DNA of 62,922 bases from positions 1-62,922 of the forward strand of contig CAOKQZ010000009.1 in assembly GCA_948471055.1 (NCBI GenBank), given 5' to 3'. Positions 16,899 to 27,191 of the stretch are shown here, piece by piece; position 1 is the stretch's first letter, and every line of letters begins with the position of its first letter. The translations under genes and the position numbers were made by a program. Source of the stretch: an uncultured Clostridium sp. (GTDB taxonomy: Bacteria; Bacillota; Clostridia; TANB77; CAG-508). Under the pieces are notes generated by a model. The model was not told the origin of the DNA. It saw only the letters and a program-made list of their open reading frames with translations, and did no database searches.

Positions 16899-19800
16899 AT
16901 GCCAAAAAATAAAGAAATCAAAAAAGTATTAGTCATTGGTTCAGGACCAATTGTAATTCGGGCAAGCAGCAGAATTTGATTATGCAGGAACACAAGCCTG
17001 TCATGAACTAAAAAAAGAAGGAATTGAAGTTGTATTAGTCAATTCCAACCCTGCCACCATTATGACCGATAAAAACATGGCAGATAAAATTTATATTGAG
17101 CCACTAACCAAAAAAACAGTAGAAAAAATATTGGAAATCGAAAAACCAGATAGTATTTTACCAAATTTAGGTGGACAAACTGGTCTAAATATTGCCATGG
17201 AGCTATATGAAGACGGATTTTTAGAAACACATGGCATTAAGCTACTCGGTACTTCCCCAGAAGGAATTAAAAAAGCAGAAGATAGACAAGCATTTAAAGA
17301 CACCATGGAACAAATTGGAGAACCTTGTGTAGCAAGTAAAGTAGTAAATACCTACGAAGATGCCGAAAATTTTGCAAAGGAAATTGGTTTACCAGTCATT
17401 GTAAGACCAGCCTATACCTTAGGAGGAACCGGTGGCGGAATTTGTTACACCATGGAAGAACTAGAAGAAACCGCCAAAAGTGGACTTCATTTATCAAGGG
17501 TACATCAAGTATTAATCGAAAAATGTATTTCTGGTTGGAAAGAAATTGAATATGAAGTAATGAGAGATAAAAACGGAAGCTGTATTACCATTTGTAATAT
17601 GGAAAACATTGACCCAGTAGGAGTACATACAGGAGATAGTATTGTAGTAGCACCTTCCCAAACGTTAGCCGATAAAGAATACCAAATGCTAAGAACCTCG
17701 GCCATTAAAATTATATCGGCTCTAAAAATTGAGGGAGGCTGTAATGTACAATTTGCACTAAACCCAAACAGTTTCGAATATGCCGTTATTGAGGTAAACC
17801 CAAGAGTAAGCCGTTCTTCGGCACTTGCTTCCAAAGCAACAGGATACCCAATTGCGAAAGTTTCTTCCAAAATTGCCATTGGTTATACCTTAGATGAAAT
17901 TAAAAACGAAGTAACAGGAAAAACCTATGCTTGTTTTGAGCCAGTATTAGACTATGTCATTGTAAAAATTCCAAAATGGCCATTTAACAAATTTTTAACT
18001 GCTTCAAGACAACTTGGCACACAAATGAAAGCAACAGGAGAAGTAATGGCAATTGCACCATCGATTGAACAAGCCCTTATGAAAGCCATTCGTTCCTTAG
18101 AAGAAAATGTAAACAGCTTAGAATTAGAAAAATTAAAAGAACTTACCAATGAAGAAATACGAGAAGCCCTAAAACAAGTGGATAATGAAAGGATTTTTGT
18201 AATTGCCGAAGCCTTAAGAAGAGGAATTAATGTAGACGCTATTCACGAAATTACAACCATTGACAAATTCTTTATTAACAAAATTCAACGATTAGTAAAA
18301 GTAGAAAAGCAATTAAAACAAGAAGAACTAACCAAAGAGTTATTAACATTTGCCAAAAAAATGGGATATCCAGACAAGGTCATTGCCACTCTTTGTGGAA
18401 AACCAGAACAAGAAATTAAAAAGATAAGAGAAGAAAAAGGGATTATTGCTAACTTCAAAATGGTAGATACTTGTGCTGCCGAGTTTGATGCAAGTACTCC
18501 ATACTATTATTCAAGTTATGATGAAGAAAATGAGGCAGTCGACAAAACCGATAAAAAGAAAATCCTTGTGCTAGGTTCTGGACCAATTCGTATTGGGCAA
18601 GGAATTGAATTTGACTATTGCAGTGTTCACTGTGTATGGGCGCTAAAAGAGAAAGGCTATGAAACTATTATTGTCAATAACAACCCAGAGACCGTTAGTA
18701 CCGATTTTGATATTGCGGATAAACTATACTTTGAGCCATTAACCAGTGAAGATGTAGAAAACATTGTAAGGTGTGAAAAACCATATGGAGCCATTGTACA
18801 ATTTGGTGGTCAAACGGCTATTAAACTAACCAAGGCATTAACGGAAATGGGAGTCAAAATTTTAGGCACCAAAGAAGTGGACATGGACCGAGCAGAAGAT
18901 AGAGAATTATTTGACGAAGCCTTAGAAAAATGTGGTATTCCACGTCCAAAAGGAGAAACAGTATTTACCGTGGAAGAAGGAATTAAAGTAGCAAACGAGC
19001 TAAAATATCCTGTACTCGTAAGGCCATCTTATGTATTAGGTGGGCAAGGAATGGCAATTGCGTACAACGATAATGAGGTAAAGGATTTTATTAATGAAAT
19101 TAACAAAACCGAGCAAGAACACCCAATTTTAGTGGATAAATACATGTTAGGAAAAGAGCTAGAAGTAGATGCTATTTTTGATGGAGAAGATGTGTTAATT
19201 CCAGGAATTATGGAGCACTTAGAAAGAGCTGGTATTCATTCAGGAGATAGTATATCGGTATATCCAACCCAACACATTAATATTGAAAACCAAAAAACAA
19301 TTATTGAATATACCAAGAAAATTGCAAAAGAATTAAATATTCTTGGGGTATTAAACATTCAGTTTATCATTAACCGTGGAAATGTGTATATTATTGAGGT
19401 AAATCCACGTTCTAGTAGAACCGTTCCATACATTAGTAAGGTTACGAACTTACCAGTAATTGATATTGCAACCCATGTGATTTTAGGAGAAAAATTAAAA
19501 GATATGCCATATGGAACCGGAGTCTACAAACAAAGTGATTACATTGCAGTAAAAATGCCGATTTTCTCATTTGAAAAAATAAAAAATGCCGATACAAGCC
19601 TTGGTCCAGAAATGAAGTCAACAGGAGAAGTATTAGGAATTTCAAAGGTATTTTCAGAAGCAATTCTAAAAGCCTTTATTGCAAGTGGAGTAAACATTCC
19701 TTATAAAGGAAATGTATTAATCACGGTTCGAGATAAAGACAAAATCGAAATGCTACCACTAGCAAGTAAACTAGATAGTTTAGGATTTCACATTTTTGCA

Positions 19801-20100
19801 ACCTCTGGAACAGCAAATTTCTTAAACGAAAATGGAGTCGAAGCCGAAGTGGTACAAAAAATTTGGGAAGGAGAAAACAGCATTCCAGACTTAATTGGCT
19901 CTGGAAAACTATCCTTTATCATTAATACACCAACCAAAGGAAAACACGAATCCAGAGACGGTTTCAAAATAAGAAGACTAGCCGTAGAGTCGAAAATTCC
20001 ATGTTTTACCGCACTAGACACGGTAGAAGCATTATACGAAGCATTAGAAAAAGGCACCAAAGAAGAAGACCTAACACCAGTGGATATCGGAAGAATATAA
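16899..20100 (+). CDS. carB: Carbamoyl-phosphate synthase large subunit, with +1 shift at CGG
   Basis: Frame 0 from ATG 16899 (GGAGAGG upstream) gives 20 residues ending LVIGSGPIVI and then CGG (16959-16961). Skipping the C gives GQAAEFDYAGTQAC, the invariant ATP-grasp opening of CarB. The joined product is 1066 residues, the family norm. It contains two ATP-grasp halves (the second restarts at KILVLGSGPIRIGQGIEFDY near 18560) and a C-terminal MGS-like allosteric domain. The second half encodes the same I-G-Q segment with a normal GGG codon (CGTATTGGGCAA), which shows what the shifted site should look like. The product makes carbamoyl phosphate with CarA. Confidence 0.93.
16959..16961 (+). 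other. CGG +1 recoding site 2 (carB)
   Basis: ATT-CGG-GCA in frame 0; skipping C gives ATT-GGG-CAA, restoring I-G-Q. Confidence 0.85.
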
Positions 20101-20156
20101 ATGACCTAAGCTATCGCCTTTGGCGATTACCAATAATGGCTATAAAGTTAGAATAA

Positions 20157-20190
20157 TTTGAAGGGCAGGCCTTAAAGCCTGTCCTTCAAA
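20157..20190. repeat. Perfect inverted repeat downstream of carB
   Basis: TTTGAAGGGCAGGC and a near-perfect complement around 6 bases (20157-20190). The following bases are A-rich, so it would be an intrinsic terminator only on the minus strand. A smaller hairpin, ATCGCC-TTT-GGCGAT, precedes it at 20113-20127. Confidence 0.5.
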
Positions 20191-20242
20191 GAAAAAACAA
20201 CGAAAGGAAGGCATCAAATTCACATAGAAAAAGGAGAAAATA

Positions 20243-20746
20243 ATGGAGCAAAACCAAATTCCATATACCATCATTCGAAGCAACATTAAAAACCTATATC
20301 TACAAATAAAAGATGGAAATCTAATTGTAAAAGCACCAAAAACATTTTCTAAAGAACAGATTCAAAAAATAGTGCTTGAAAAGCAAAATTGGATTGAAAA
20401 AAATCTACAAAGAAGCCTTCAAAAGCAAGAAAACAAACCACAATATGAGCAAGACGAATTTGTACAAATCGTAACCCAAAATATGAAAGAATTAATAAAA
20501 ATAACAGACTTAAGACCAAACAAAGTAAGAATAAGAGAAATAAAATACGCATGGGGCACTTGTTCTAGTGGAAAAAACATAACGATTAATCAAAAACTAA
20601 TATGCCATACAAAACAAGCAATTCGCTATGTTATTTTACATGAATTATGCCATTTAAAATACATGAACCACAGTAAGAAGTTTTGGGAGTTGGTAGAAAC
20701 GTACATGCCAAGTTATAAGGAAGCAAGAAGAGAATTGAAGGAATGA
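20243..20746 (+). CDS. YgjP-type zinc metallohydrolase (DUF45)
   Basis: A 167-residue protein with HELCHLKYMNHSKKFW, the HExxH zinc motif plus downstream histidine of the YgjP/DUF45 family, and RWGTCSSG-like YAWGTCSSG before it. E. coli YgjP was reported to hydrolyse UTP, but the physiological role in Bacillota is unclear. AAGGAG lies 7 bases before the ATG. Confidence 0.8.
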   Translation: MEQNQIPYTIIRSNIKNLYLQIKDGNLIVKAPKTFSKEQIQKIVLEKQNWIEKNLQRSLQKQENKPQYEQDEFVQIVTQNMKELIKITDLRPNKVRIREIKYAWGTCSSGKNITINQKLICHTKQAIRYVILHELCHLKYMNHSKKFWELVETYMPSYKEARRELKE

Positions 20747-20757
20747 AATCAATTTTC

Positions 20758-21919
20758 TTATGCTTCAATGGGTTCTTTTTGCTTTCGAAAACTTAGATGT
20801 AGTAAAATTGGGGTAATAAAAGTAACTAAAAATACCGTAATAACAATAATCGAGAAGATTTCTTCGTTAATAAGACCAATGCGTTTTGCTTCATCAATCA
20901 TAATAAAAGCCATTTCTCCACGGGTTGCCATACCAATGCCAATTTGCAAACATTCCCTTTTTTTATACCCACACAATTTTGCACCAAAACCATTTCCGAT
21001 GATTTTACTAATAATCGTAATGGCAGTAAACAACAAAATAAATTGCCAAATGTAAGAAGGAAACGATAAACTAGTAAGCTTTAATCCAATGCTTGCAAAA
21101 AACATAGGAGAAAATAGCATATACACTAGTACATCAATTTTATTTTTAATAAATTTTCCTTGTTTCGTATTACCAACCACAAGCCCTGCAATATAAGCAC
21201 CAATAATACCACTAACACCAAATTTTTGGGCAAGATAAGAAAGTAATAATGCAAAAGCAAGAGAAAAAATAGGTAATTCCTCTTTTCTAGGTAGTTTTTC
21301 CTCTAACCATTCTAAAAATCGGAACATAACAAATCCGAATACCAATGGCAAGTATAAAGAAACCAATAATTTTAAGAAGTAGGATAATGGTAGTGGAAAA
21401 AGAAAAATTTCCTTTATTTAAAATAAATGTTAAAAAGATAACACCAATAATATCATCTACAACTCCTGCACCTAAAATGGCGGTACCAACATTGGTTTTT
21501 AGTTTTTTCATTTCCATTAAAGATTCGACGGTAATACTAACCGAAGTTGCGGTAATTACAATACCAAAAAATAGATTTAAGGAATTGTTAAACGTATAGC
21601 ATTTACTAAATAAAAAGCCAAACAATAAGGGAATAACAACTCCAAGGCTAGCAATGATGACAAACTTCTTAGTGCCTGCCATAAATTTTTTCAAACTTGT
21701 TTCCATTCCTGCTAAAAACATAATAAAAATAATACCAAGATTTGCCAAAAATTCTAAAATCGTATTAGACTGGATGAGATTAAAAACAGCGGGTCCTAAA
21801 ACAACACCTGCAATCAATCCACCGAGCATTTTAGGCATATGAATTTTGTAAGTAGCCATACTAAAAATTTTGACAAATAAAATAATTAATCCAATATCAA
21901 GTAAAAATTTGTAATCCAT
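20758..21919 (-). CDS. Kef/NapA-type cation:proton antiporter, with +1 shift at CGG
   Basis: A CPA2 antiporter with about 11-12 membrane helices. From ATG 21919 (AAGGAG upstream) frame 0 runs 194 codons to CGG (plus 21335-21337). Skipping the C gives I-G-I-G-F-V-M-F-R-F and continues to the stop, for 386 residues, the normal length of single-domain members. Typical segments include KMLGGLIAGVVLGP near the start and GxxxRGEMAFIM near the end. It exchanges Na+ or K+ for protons across the membrane. It is convergent with the 20243 gene; the two stops are 11 bases apart. Confidence 0.85.
21335..21337 (-). other. CGG +1 recoding site 3 (antiporter)
   Basis: ATT-CGG-ATT in frame 0; skipping C gives ATT-GGA-TTT, restoring I-G-F inside a membrane helix. 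Confidence 0.8.
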
Positions 21920-22099
21920 GTACATTTCTCCTTTGTAAGTTTTAACTTTTATCATTATATCACAAAAAGTATTGTATAAATCATTTTTTTTAGTATATAA
22001 TCTAGGTAATAAAAATAAAAGAAGTTTGAAAAAATAGTAGCAATATAAGCTATTTTTATCAAATTTTGTATCTTGTAGGAAAGGAAGGTTAAAAAGAAT

Positions 22100-23176
22100 A
22101 TGCAACAAAAAGTAAAAGTGGTTCAATATGGAACCGGAAAAATGGCAGTTTATACGATGCGATATGTTTATGAAAAAGGGGGAGAAGTTGTTGGGGCAGT
22201 GGATGTAAACCCAGAAGTCATTGGAAAAGACATTGGTGAAATTATGGGGGAAGCAAAAAAAGGAGTTACTATAACAGCCCTAGAAAATGCAGAAGAAATG
22301 CTAAAACAAGTAAAACCAGATATTTGCGTGGTAGAAACCAGAAGTTTATTTAGTGAGGTACAAGATGCATTACTTCTATGTGCAAAACTAGGAATTAATG
22401 CCATTACTACTTGTGAAGAGGCATTTTTCCCAATGAACTCAAACCCAGTTGCTACAAAACAGATTGATGAACTGGCAAAGAAAAATAATTGTACCATTAC
22501 AGGAAGTGGATACCAAGATATCTATTGGGGACAACTAGTAAGTTCCATTGCAGGTTCTACCCAAACCATTAAAAAAATAAAAGGAAGTTCAAGCTACAAT
22601 GTGGAAGACTATGGAATTGCACTTGCTGAAGCACATGGAGCAGGATTAACCTTAGAAGAATTTGAAAAACAAGTTGCTTCTTCGGATAATATATCTGAGG
22701 AAGAAAGAAATAAAATCATTGAAAAAGGAGAATTTGTACCATCTTATATGTGGAATGTAAATGGTTGGTTATGCGAAAAATTAGGACTAACGGTAGAATC
22801 CCAAACCCAAAAATGTATTCCACAAACCCATACAGAAGATATTTTTTCTGCTACCTTAAACATGACTGTAAAAGCAGGAAATGCCACAGGAATGAGTGCA
22901 GTCGTAACCACAAAAACAAAAGAAGGCATTACCTTAGAAACCGAATGTATTGGAAAAGTATATTCAAGCGAAGATTATGACAAAAACGAATGGACCATAG
23001 AAGGAGAACCAACAACCACCATAACCGTAGCAAAACCACAAACGGTAGAACTAACTTGTGCTACCATCGTAAACCGCATCCCAGATGTTATTAATGCAAA
23101 ACCTGGCTATGTTCCAACTGAACAAATAGGAGAGCTAAATTTTAAAATAAAACCATTACAGGAATACGTAAAATAA
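22100..23176 (+). CDS. NAD(P)-dependent dehydrogenase, 2,4-diaminopentanoate dehydrogenase-like
   Basis: A 358-residue protein with an N-terminal Rossmann motif (QYGTGKMA, residues 9-16) and the overall pattern of dihydrodipicolinate-reductase-like enzymes such as 2,4-diaminopentanoate dehydrogenase (ornithine fermentation). Motifs include GAVDVNPEVIGKDIGEI and TGSGYQDIYWG. The substrate cannot be fixed from sequence alone. GGAAGG lies about 10 bases upstream. A hairpin follows the stop. Confidence 0.75.
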   Translation: MQQKVKVVQYGTGKMAVYTMRYVYEKGGEVVGAVDVNPEVIGKDIGEIMGEAKKGVTITALENAEEMLKQVKPDICVVETRSLFSEVQDALLLCAKLGINAITTCEEAFFPMNSNPVATKQIDELAKKNNCTITGSGYQDIYWGQLVSSIAGSTQTIKKIKGSSSYNVEDYGIALAEAHGAGLTLEEFEKQVASSDNISEEERNKIIEKGEFVPSYMWNVNGWLCEKLGLTVESQTQKCIPQTHTEDIFSATLNMTVKAGNATGMSAVVTTKTKEGITLETECIGKVYSSEDYDKNEWTIEGEPTTTITVAKPQTVELTCATIVNRIPDVINAKPGYVPTEQIGELNFKIKPLQEYVK

Positions 23177-23184
23177 TAAGAACC

Positions 23185-23216
23185 TTCCGTCTTACTTTGT
23201 GAGACGGAAAATTCTA
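23185..23216 (+). terminator. Hairpin after the 22100 gene
   Basis: TTCCGTCT/AGACGGAA (23185-23209) followed by AATTCTATTT. Confidence 0.5.
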
Positions 23217-23263
23217 TTTGCATAATTTTCGAATTCGTAGTACAATAGCAAGAAACAAAAGAA

Positions 23264-23933
23264 ATGGAAATAGGAATGATGAAACAAAGTGTAAAAAGAA
23301 AAATAGGATTAACAGTAAAAAAGAACTTTATATGGGTAATTGTACTGTTATGTATGATTGCATTTTTTGCGATTATTGAAGAAGTATTAGAAAACGAAAT
23401 ATGGCGATTTGATGATGGTGCTTATCGTTTAATTTCTAGCTTAATTTCAAACCCAGTTACTTCGATTTTTATGGTGATTACCAATTTAGGAGGAGCCATT
23501 GGAATTGTTACAACGACCATTTTAATATTAATTTTTATGAAACATAAAAAGTATAAATTTCATATTGTATTTAATTTGGGAACAGTACTTATTTTAAATC
23601 AAATGATAAAATACATTGTACAACGCCCACGCCCAATCGAACATAGAATTATCGACCAAGCAGGTTATAGTTTTCCATCACGGACACTCTATGGTAAGTA
23701 TGGCATTTTATGGATTTTTGATTATTTTAATTTATCATAATATTAAAAATAAATCTTTAAAATGGGGGCTTTGCATTGGGCTTACGTTTCTTATTTTACT
23801 AATTGGTGTAAGCCGAATTTATCTTGGCGTACACTATGCAAGTGATGTAATTGGAGGCTTTTGCTTATCCATTTCGTATTTAATTGTTTATACAAAAATG
23901 ATAGGAAAAAGCATAAAAAATGAAAAAAATTAG
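23264..23933 (+). CDS. PAP2-family membrane phosphatase, with +1 shift at CGG
   Basis: Frame 0 gives 139 residues ending GYSFPS, then CGG (23681-23683). Skipping the C gives GHSMVSMAFYG, so the catalytic PSGH motif is split exactly by the shift. The other two PAP2 motifs are intact: KYIVQRPRP before, and SRIYLGVHYASD after. The joined protein is 222 residues with about six membrane helices, the usual size. It likely dephosphorylates lipid phosphates such as undecaprenyl pyrophosphate or phosphatidylglycerol phosphate. The start could also be ATG 23276 or 23279. Confidence 0.88.
23681..23683 (+). other. CGG +1 recoding site 4 (PAP2 PSGH motif)
   Basis: TCA-CGG-ACA in frame 0; skipping C gives TCA-GGA-CAC, restoring the catalytic S-G-H. 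Confidence 0.88.
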
Positions 23934-24044
23934 AAAAAGTGTGATATACTATCAAGAGGAAGAAAATTTAGTGTGCAACGTGAAAAGTTTTTTATACGAA
24001 ATTAGATATTTCAAAAACAAATTAAGGGAAGGAAGGAATTTTTT

Positions 24045-25004
24045 ATGGTAGAAAGAAGAAAAATTGTATTAATAGGAACTGGGTTTGTGGGAATGAGTAT
24101 GGCATATTCTCTTTTAAACCAAGGAGGAGTAAACGAGCTTGTTTTAATTGATGTCGTAAAAGAAAAAGCACAGGGAGAAGCAATGGATTTATCCCATGGT
24201 ATGCCTTTTGCACCAACCAAAATGGATATTAAAGCAGGAGACTATTCCGAATGTAAAGATGCCAATATTGTTGTTATTACCGCAGGGTTAAACCAAAAAC
24301 CAGGGCAAACACGCTTAGAACTTGCAAAAGCCAATGCCAATATCATGAAAGATATTACCAAACAAGTGGTAGCAAGCGGATTTAAAGGAATTTTCGTAGT
24401 AGCAAGCAATCCTGTCGACTTAATGACCTATGTGGTATATAAAACCTCTGGTTTTCCAAAAGAAAAAGTAATTGGTTCAGGAACGGTATTAGATACCGCA
24501 AGACTTCGTTTCTTAATTGGAGAGTATTTACAAGTAGCAAGCAAAAATGTGCATGCCTACATTATGGGAGAACATGGCGATTCTTCTTTCGTTCCATGGA
24601 GTCATTGCTATGTAGGTTGTAAAAAGATGATCGATGTGATGAAAGAAAATGGAAAAGATTTTAGCGATTTAGATAAAATTTATACCGAAGTACAACAAGC
24701 TGCCTATGAAATTATTAATAAGAAAAAGGCGACCTACTATGGAATAGGAATTGCCCTAACAAGGCTAATAAAGGCAATTTTAGGAGATGAAAATGCCATT
24801 ATGCCAGTTTCTATTTATCAAAACGGAGAATATGGGCATACGGGAATGTTTATTGGGGTACCAGCCATTATTAATCGAAACGGAGTAAAAGAAATGATAG
24901 AACTAAAACTAGAACCACAAGACCAAGAAAAATTCGATAACAGTTGTAAGCTATTAACCAAAATGATAGAAGAAGAAATTAATCCGGTTTTAGAGCAAGA
25001 ATAA
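24045..25004 (+). CDS. ldh: L-lactate dehydrogenase
   Basis: A 319-residue protein of the LDH/MDH family: NAD-binding GTGFVGMSMA (residues 10-19), substrate-binding arginine in DTARLRF, catalytic histidine in MGEHGDSSF, and the mobile-loop region GQTRLELAKAN. Q at the specificity position in NQKPGQTR supports lactate/pyruvate rather than malate. GGAAGGAAGG precedes the ATG. The product regenerates NAD+ in fermentation. The next gene starts 55 bases downstream on the same strand. Confidence 0.92.
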   Translation: MVERRKIVLIGTGFVGMSMAYSLLNQGGVNELVLIDVVKEKAQGEAMDLSHGMPFAPTKMDIKAGDYSECKDANIVVITAGLNQKPGQTRLELAKANANIMKDITKQVVASGFKGIFVVASNPVDLMTYVVYKTSGFPKEKVIGSGTVLDTARLRFLIGEYLQVASKNVHAYIMGEHGDSSFVPWSHCYVGCKKMIDVMKENGKDFSDLDKIYTEVQQAAYEIINKKKATYYGIGIALTRLIKAILGDENAIMPVSIYQNGEYGHTGMFIGVPAIINRNGVKEMIELKLEPQDQEKFDNSCKLLTKMIEEEINPVLEQE

Positions 25005-25059
25005 AATGAAGAAATAAGGAAATCGATTCTATCAAATAAACATAGAAAAGAGAAAATAA

Positions 25060-25743
25060 ATGGAAGAAATAACCAAAAAACTATTTTTATTAGCTGACCC
25101 AAAATACCAAGAATTTCATAGTTCCTTGTGTCCAGGAACTAATAATATAATAGGGGTACGAGTGCCAGTTCTTCGTGGAGTTGCAAAAGAGATTGTAAAA
25201 TCCGATTGGAGAGCATTTTTAGAAAAGAAAAAAAGTGAATATTATGAGGAAGTTATGTTACAAGGCATGGTAATTGGACTTGCAACTATGGAAATGGAAG
25301 AACGATTTTCTTACTTAAAAAAATTTATTCCTCAAATTAATAATTGGGCAGTATGTGATGTTACCTGTGCAGGCTTAAAGTTTGCAAGAAAACATCAAGA
25401 GCAAGTATGGGATTTTTTAATGCCATATCTAAATTCAAAAAGGGAATTCGAAATTCGATTTGGCGTAGTGATGCTATTAGATTTTTATATAACGCAAAAC
25501 TACATCGAAAAAGTATTAGAAATATTAAACGAACTAAAACATGAAGGGTATTACGTAAAAATGGCAGTAGCATGGGCTATTTCTGTTTGCTATATTAAGT
25601 TTCCAAAAGAAACGATGAGATTGTTACAAGACAATAAATTGGATAATTTTACGTATAATAAAGCCTTACAGAAAATAGTCGAATCTTACCGAGTGAGTAA
25701 ACAAGACAAGGAAATCATACGAGCTATGAAACGAAAGAACTAA
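25060..25743 (+). CDS. DNA alkylation repair protein (AlkD-like)
   Basis: A 227-residue, all-helical HEAT-like-repeat protein. The N-terminus contains PGTNNIIGVRVPVLRGVAKE and the body contains NWAVCDVTC and MAVAWAISVCYIKFP, patterns of AlkD-type glycosylases that remove bulky alkylated bases. It probably shares a transcript with ldh and ends at a strong terminator. Confidence 0.85.
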   Translation: MEEITKKLFLLADPKYQEFHSSLCPGTNNIIGVRVPVLRGVAKEIVKSDWRAFLEKKKSEYYEEVMLQGMVIGLATMEMEERFSYLKKFIPQINNWAVCDVTCAGLKFARKHQEQVWDFLMPYLNSKREFEIRFGVVMLLDFYITQNYIEKVLEILNELKHEGYYVKMAVAWAISVCYIKFPKETMRLLQDNKLDNFTYNKALQKIVESYRVSKQDKEIIRAMKRKN

Positions 25744-25783
25744 AAAATCCCCCTAAGATAAATGATCTTTGGGGATTTTTTAG
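25742..25783 (+). terminator. Terminator of the ldh/alkD-like operon
   Basis: AAAAAATCCCC pairs with GGGGATTTTTT around an inner TAAGAT/ATCTTT stem. Confidence 0.8.
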
Positions 25784-25803
25784 TTCTTTCAAAAGCAATA
25801 ATC

Positions 25804-26148
25804 TTATAACAATCTTTTTAATTTGTTTTGTGAATCCGTTTCTAAAGCATAAACGGTGTCGATATCATCGCGCAAAAATCGAATTTGCTTTTCAAGAGAT
25901 GTAATTTTTGCCGCATTTGCATTAATCATTTCAGTCAATTTAGCAGTATTATCATCGATTTTCTTATTGAGTTTAGCGTAATTATCATCAATCTTCTTAT
26001 CTAGCTTATCAAATTTTGCATCGAATTTTGCTTCTAAAGATTTTAGACCATCCAATAGCAAAGTCTGATTTTGTGCGAATATAGTCATGGTTTGCTGAAT
26101 TTGCCTTATCATATCAAGCATAATAGTATCATTGTTTTGATTTTCCAC
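25804..26148 (-). CDS. Small coiled-coil protein
   Basis: A 114-residue protein, almost entirely heptad-like, with imperfect repeats of a KLDKKIDDNYAKLNKKIDDN-type unit over residues about 45-80. A GTG start at 26148 is supported by AGGAGG 9 bases upstream. Such proteins often form trimeric or tetrameric stalks; no function is assignable. It is transcribed divergently from rplU and has its own promoter. Confidence 0.7.
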   Translation of the reverse strand: MENQNNDTIMLDMIRQIQQTMTIFAQNQTLLLDGLKSLEAKFDAKFDKLDKKIDDNYAKLNKKIDDNTAKLTEMINANAAKITSLEKQIRFLRDDIDTVYALETDSQNKLKRLL

Positions 26149-26214
26149 TGGGTTTCACCTCCTATCTTTATTAGAATTATTTTAGCCCAATGGTTTTCAA
26201 ACTCTCCATTTGCT

Positions 26215-26243
26215 ATCCTAACATAAGAAAAAAGAATTGTCAA
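26215..26243 (-). promoter_or_regulatory. Promoter of the coiled-coil gene
   Basis: On the minus strand, TTGACA (26243-26238), 17 bases, TAGGAT (26220-26215). Confidence 0.6.
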
Positions 26244-26284
26244 CATATATTTACAAAAAAGCAAAAAACTTGCAAAAAAAGTGT

Positions 26285-26313
26285 TTGACAAATACAAATA
26301 GATATGATACAAT
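26285..26313 (+). promoter_or_regulatory. Promoter of rplU-rpmA
   Basis: TTGACA (26285-26290), 17 bases, TACAAT (26308-26313). Confidence 0.7.
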
Positions 26314-26319
26314 ATTTAA

Positions 26320-26405
26320 CTGTAATCCGCTTAATTAAGGTTCATAAAGGTTAAATTCGTTTAACTACCTACATTTTTGGATTAGCGAGTATACAAAAAA
26401 GGGAG
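26320..26405 (+). ncRNA. Probable L21 leader (5' UTR of rplU)
   Basis: About 95 bases lie between promoter and start codon and contain pairing segments such as TAATCCG with GGATTA and repeated GGTT/AACC blocks. Bacillota rplU operons usually carry an autoregulatory L21 leader here. Position and size fit; the secondary structure was only judged by eye. Confidence 0.5.
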
Positions 26406-26416
26406 GTGTACATAGA

Positions 26417-26782
26417 ATGTACGCAGTAATTGAAAGTTGTGGAAAACAATACAAAGTAGCAGAAGGTGATGTTGTATTTTTCGAAAAACTTGATGTTGAA
26501 GAAGGAAAAAAAGTAACGTTTGATAAAGTTGTTTTCGTTTCCGATGGAGAAAAAATCGAAATTGGAGCTCCTTATGTAAAAGATATCAAAGTAGAGGGAA
26601 AAGTAATTGCACACGGAAAAGCAAAAAAAATCATTGTTTTCAAATATAAGGCAAAAAAGAACTATAAGAGAAAACAAGGACACAGACAACCATACACAAA
26701 GGTTGAAATTACAGGAATTAAAAAGCCAGCTGCAAAGAAAACAGCAGCCAAAGAAGAACTTGCAAAAGTAGAAGAAAAATAA
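26417..26782 (+). CDS. rplU: 50S ribosomal protein L21
   Basis: A 121-residue protein: [14 protein letters not shown] start, [14 protein letters not shown] signature near residue 95. It has a lysine/alanine-rich C-terminal extension of about 15 residues beyond the usual length of about 103. GGGAGG lies 6-7 bases upstream. It is co-transcribed with rpmA. Confidence 0.95.
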   Translation: MYAVIESCGKQYKVAEGDVVFFEKLDVEEGKKVTFDKVVFVSDGEKIEIGAPYVKDIKVEGKVIAHGKAKKIIVFKYKAKKNYKRKQGHRQPYTKVEITGIKKPAAKKTAAKEELAKVEEK

Positions 26783-26821
26783 GAGTAAATAAAATCCAAC
26801 TGATGGAAGGAGTGAGAAAAC

Positions 26822-27097
26822 ATGGCTCATAAGAAAGGTCAAGGTAGTGTTAAAAACGGAAGAGACAGTGAGTCAAAACGTCTTGGGGTAAAACGTGCAG
26901 ATGGTCAATTTGTATTAGCAGGAAATATATTAATCAGACAAAGAGGAACTCATATACATCCAGGAACTAATGTAGGAAAAGGTAGTGATGATACTTTGTA
27001 TGCATTAGTAGATGGAACTGTTAAATTTGAAAGACTAGGAAAAGAGAAAAAGAAAGTAAGTGTTTACCCAAGCGTGGAAACCGTAGAAGCAAAATAA
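26822..27097 (+). CDS. rpmA: 50S ribosomal protein L27
   Basis: A 91-residue protein starting [16 protein letters not shown], with GGAAGG-type ribosome site. Many Bacillota L27 proteins begin with a short extension removed by the protease Prp, whose gene usually lies between rplU and rpmA. Here there is no extension, and only 39 bases separate the two genes. Both parts of that system are therefore absent together. Confidence 0.95.
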   Translation: MAHKKGQGSVKNGRDSESKRLGVKRADGQFVLAGNILIRQRGTHIHPGTNVGKGSDDTLYALVDGTVKFERLGKEKKKVSVYPSVETVEAK

Positions 27098-27110
27098 ATA
27101 TGTATCTTAG

Positions 27111-27142
27111 GACAACTCTAGAAAAGAGTTGTCTTTTTTTTG
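27111..27142 (+). terminator. Terminator of rplU-rpmA
   Basis: GACAACTC/GAGTTGTC stem (27111-27133), then eight Ts. Confidence 0.85.
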
Positions 27143-27191
27143 AAAATACAGTATAATAGAAATACTTATCATCAAAAAGGGGGAAACAAAA

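Noticed and set aside
26369..26842. Minus-strand open frame over rplU
   Set aside because: A shadow of the lysine-rich ribosomal protein gene; no start signals.
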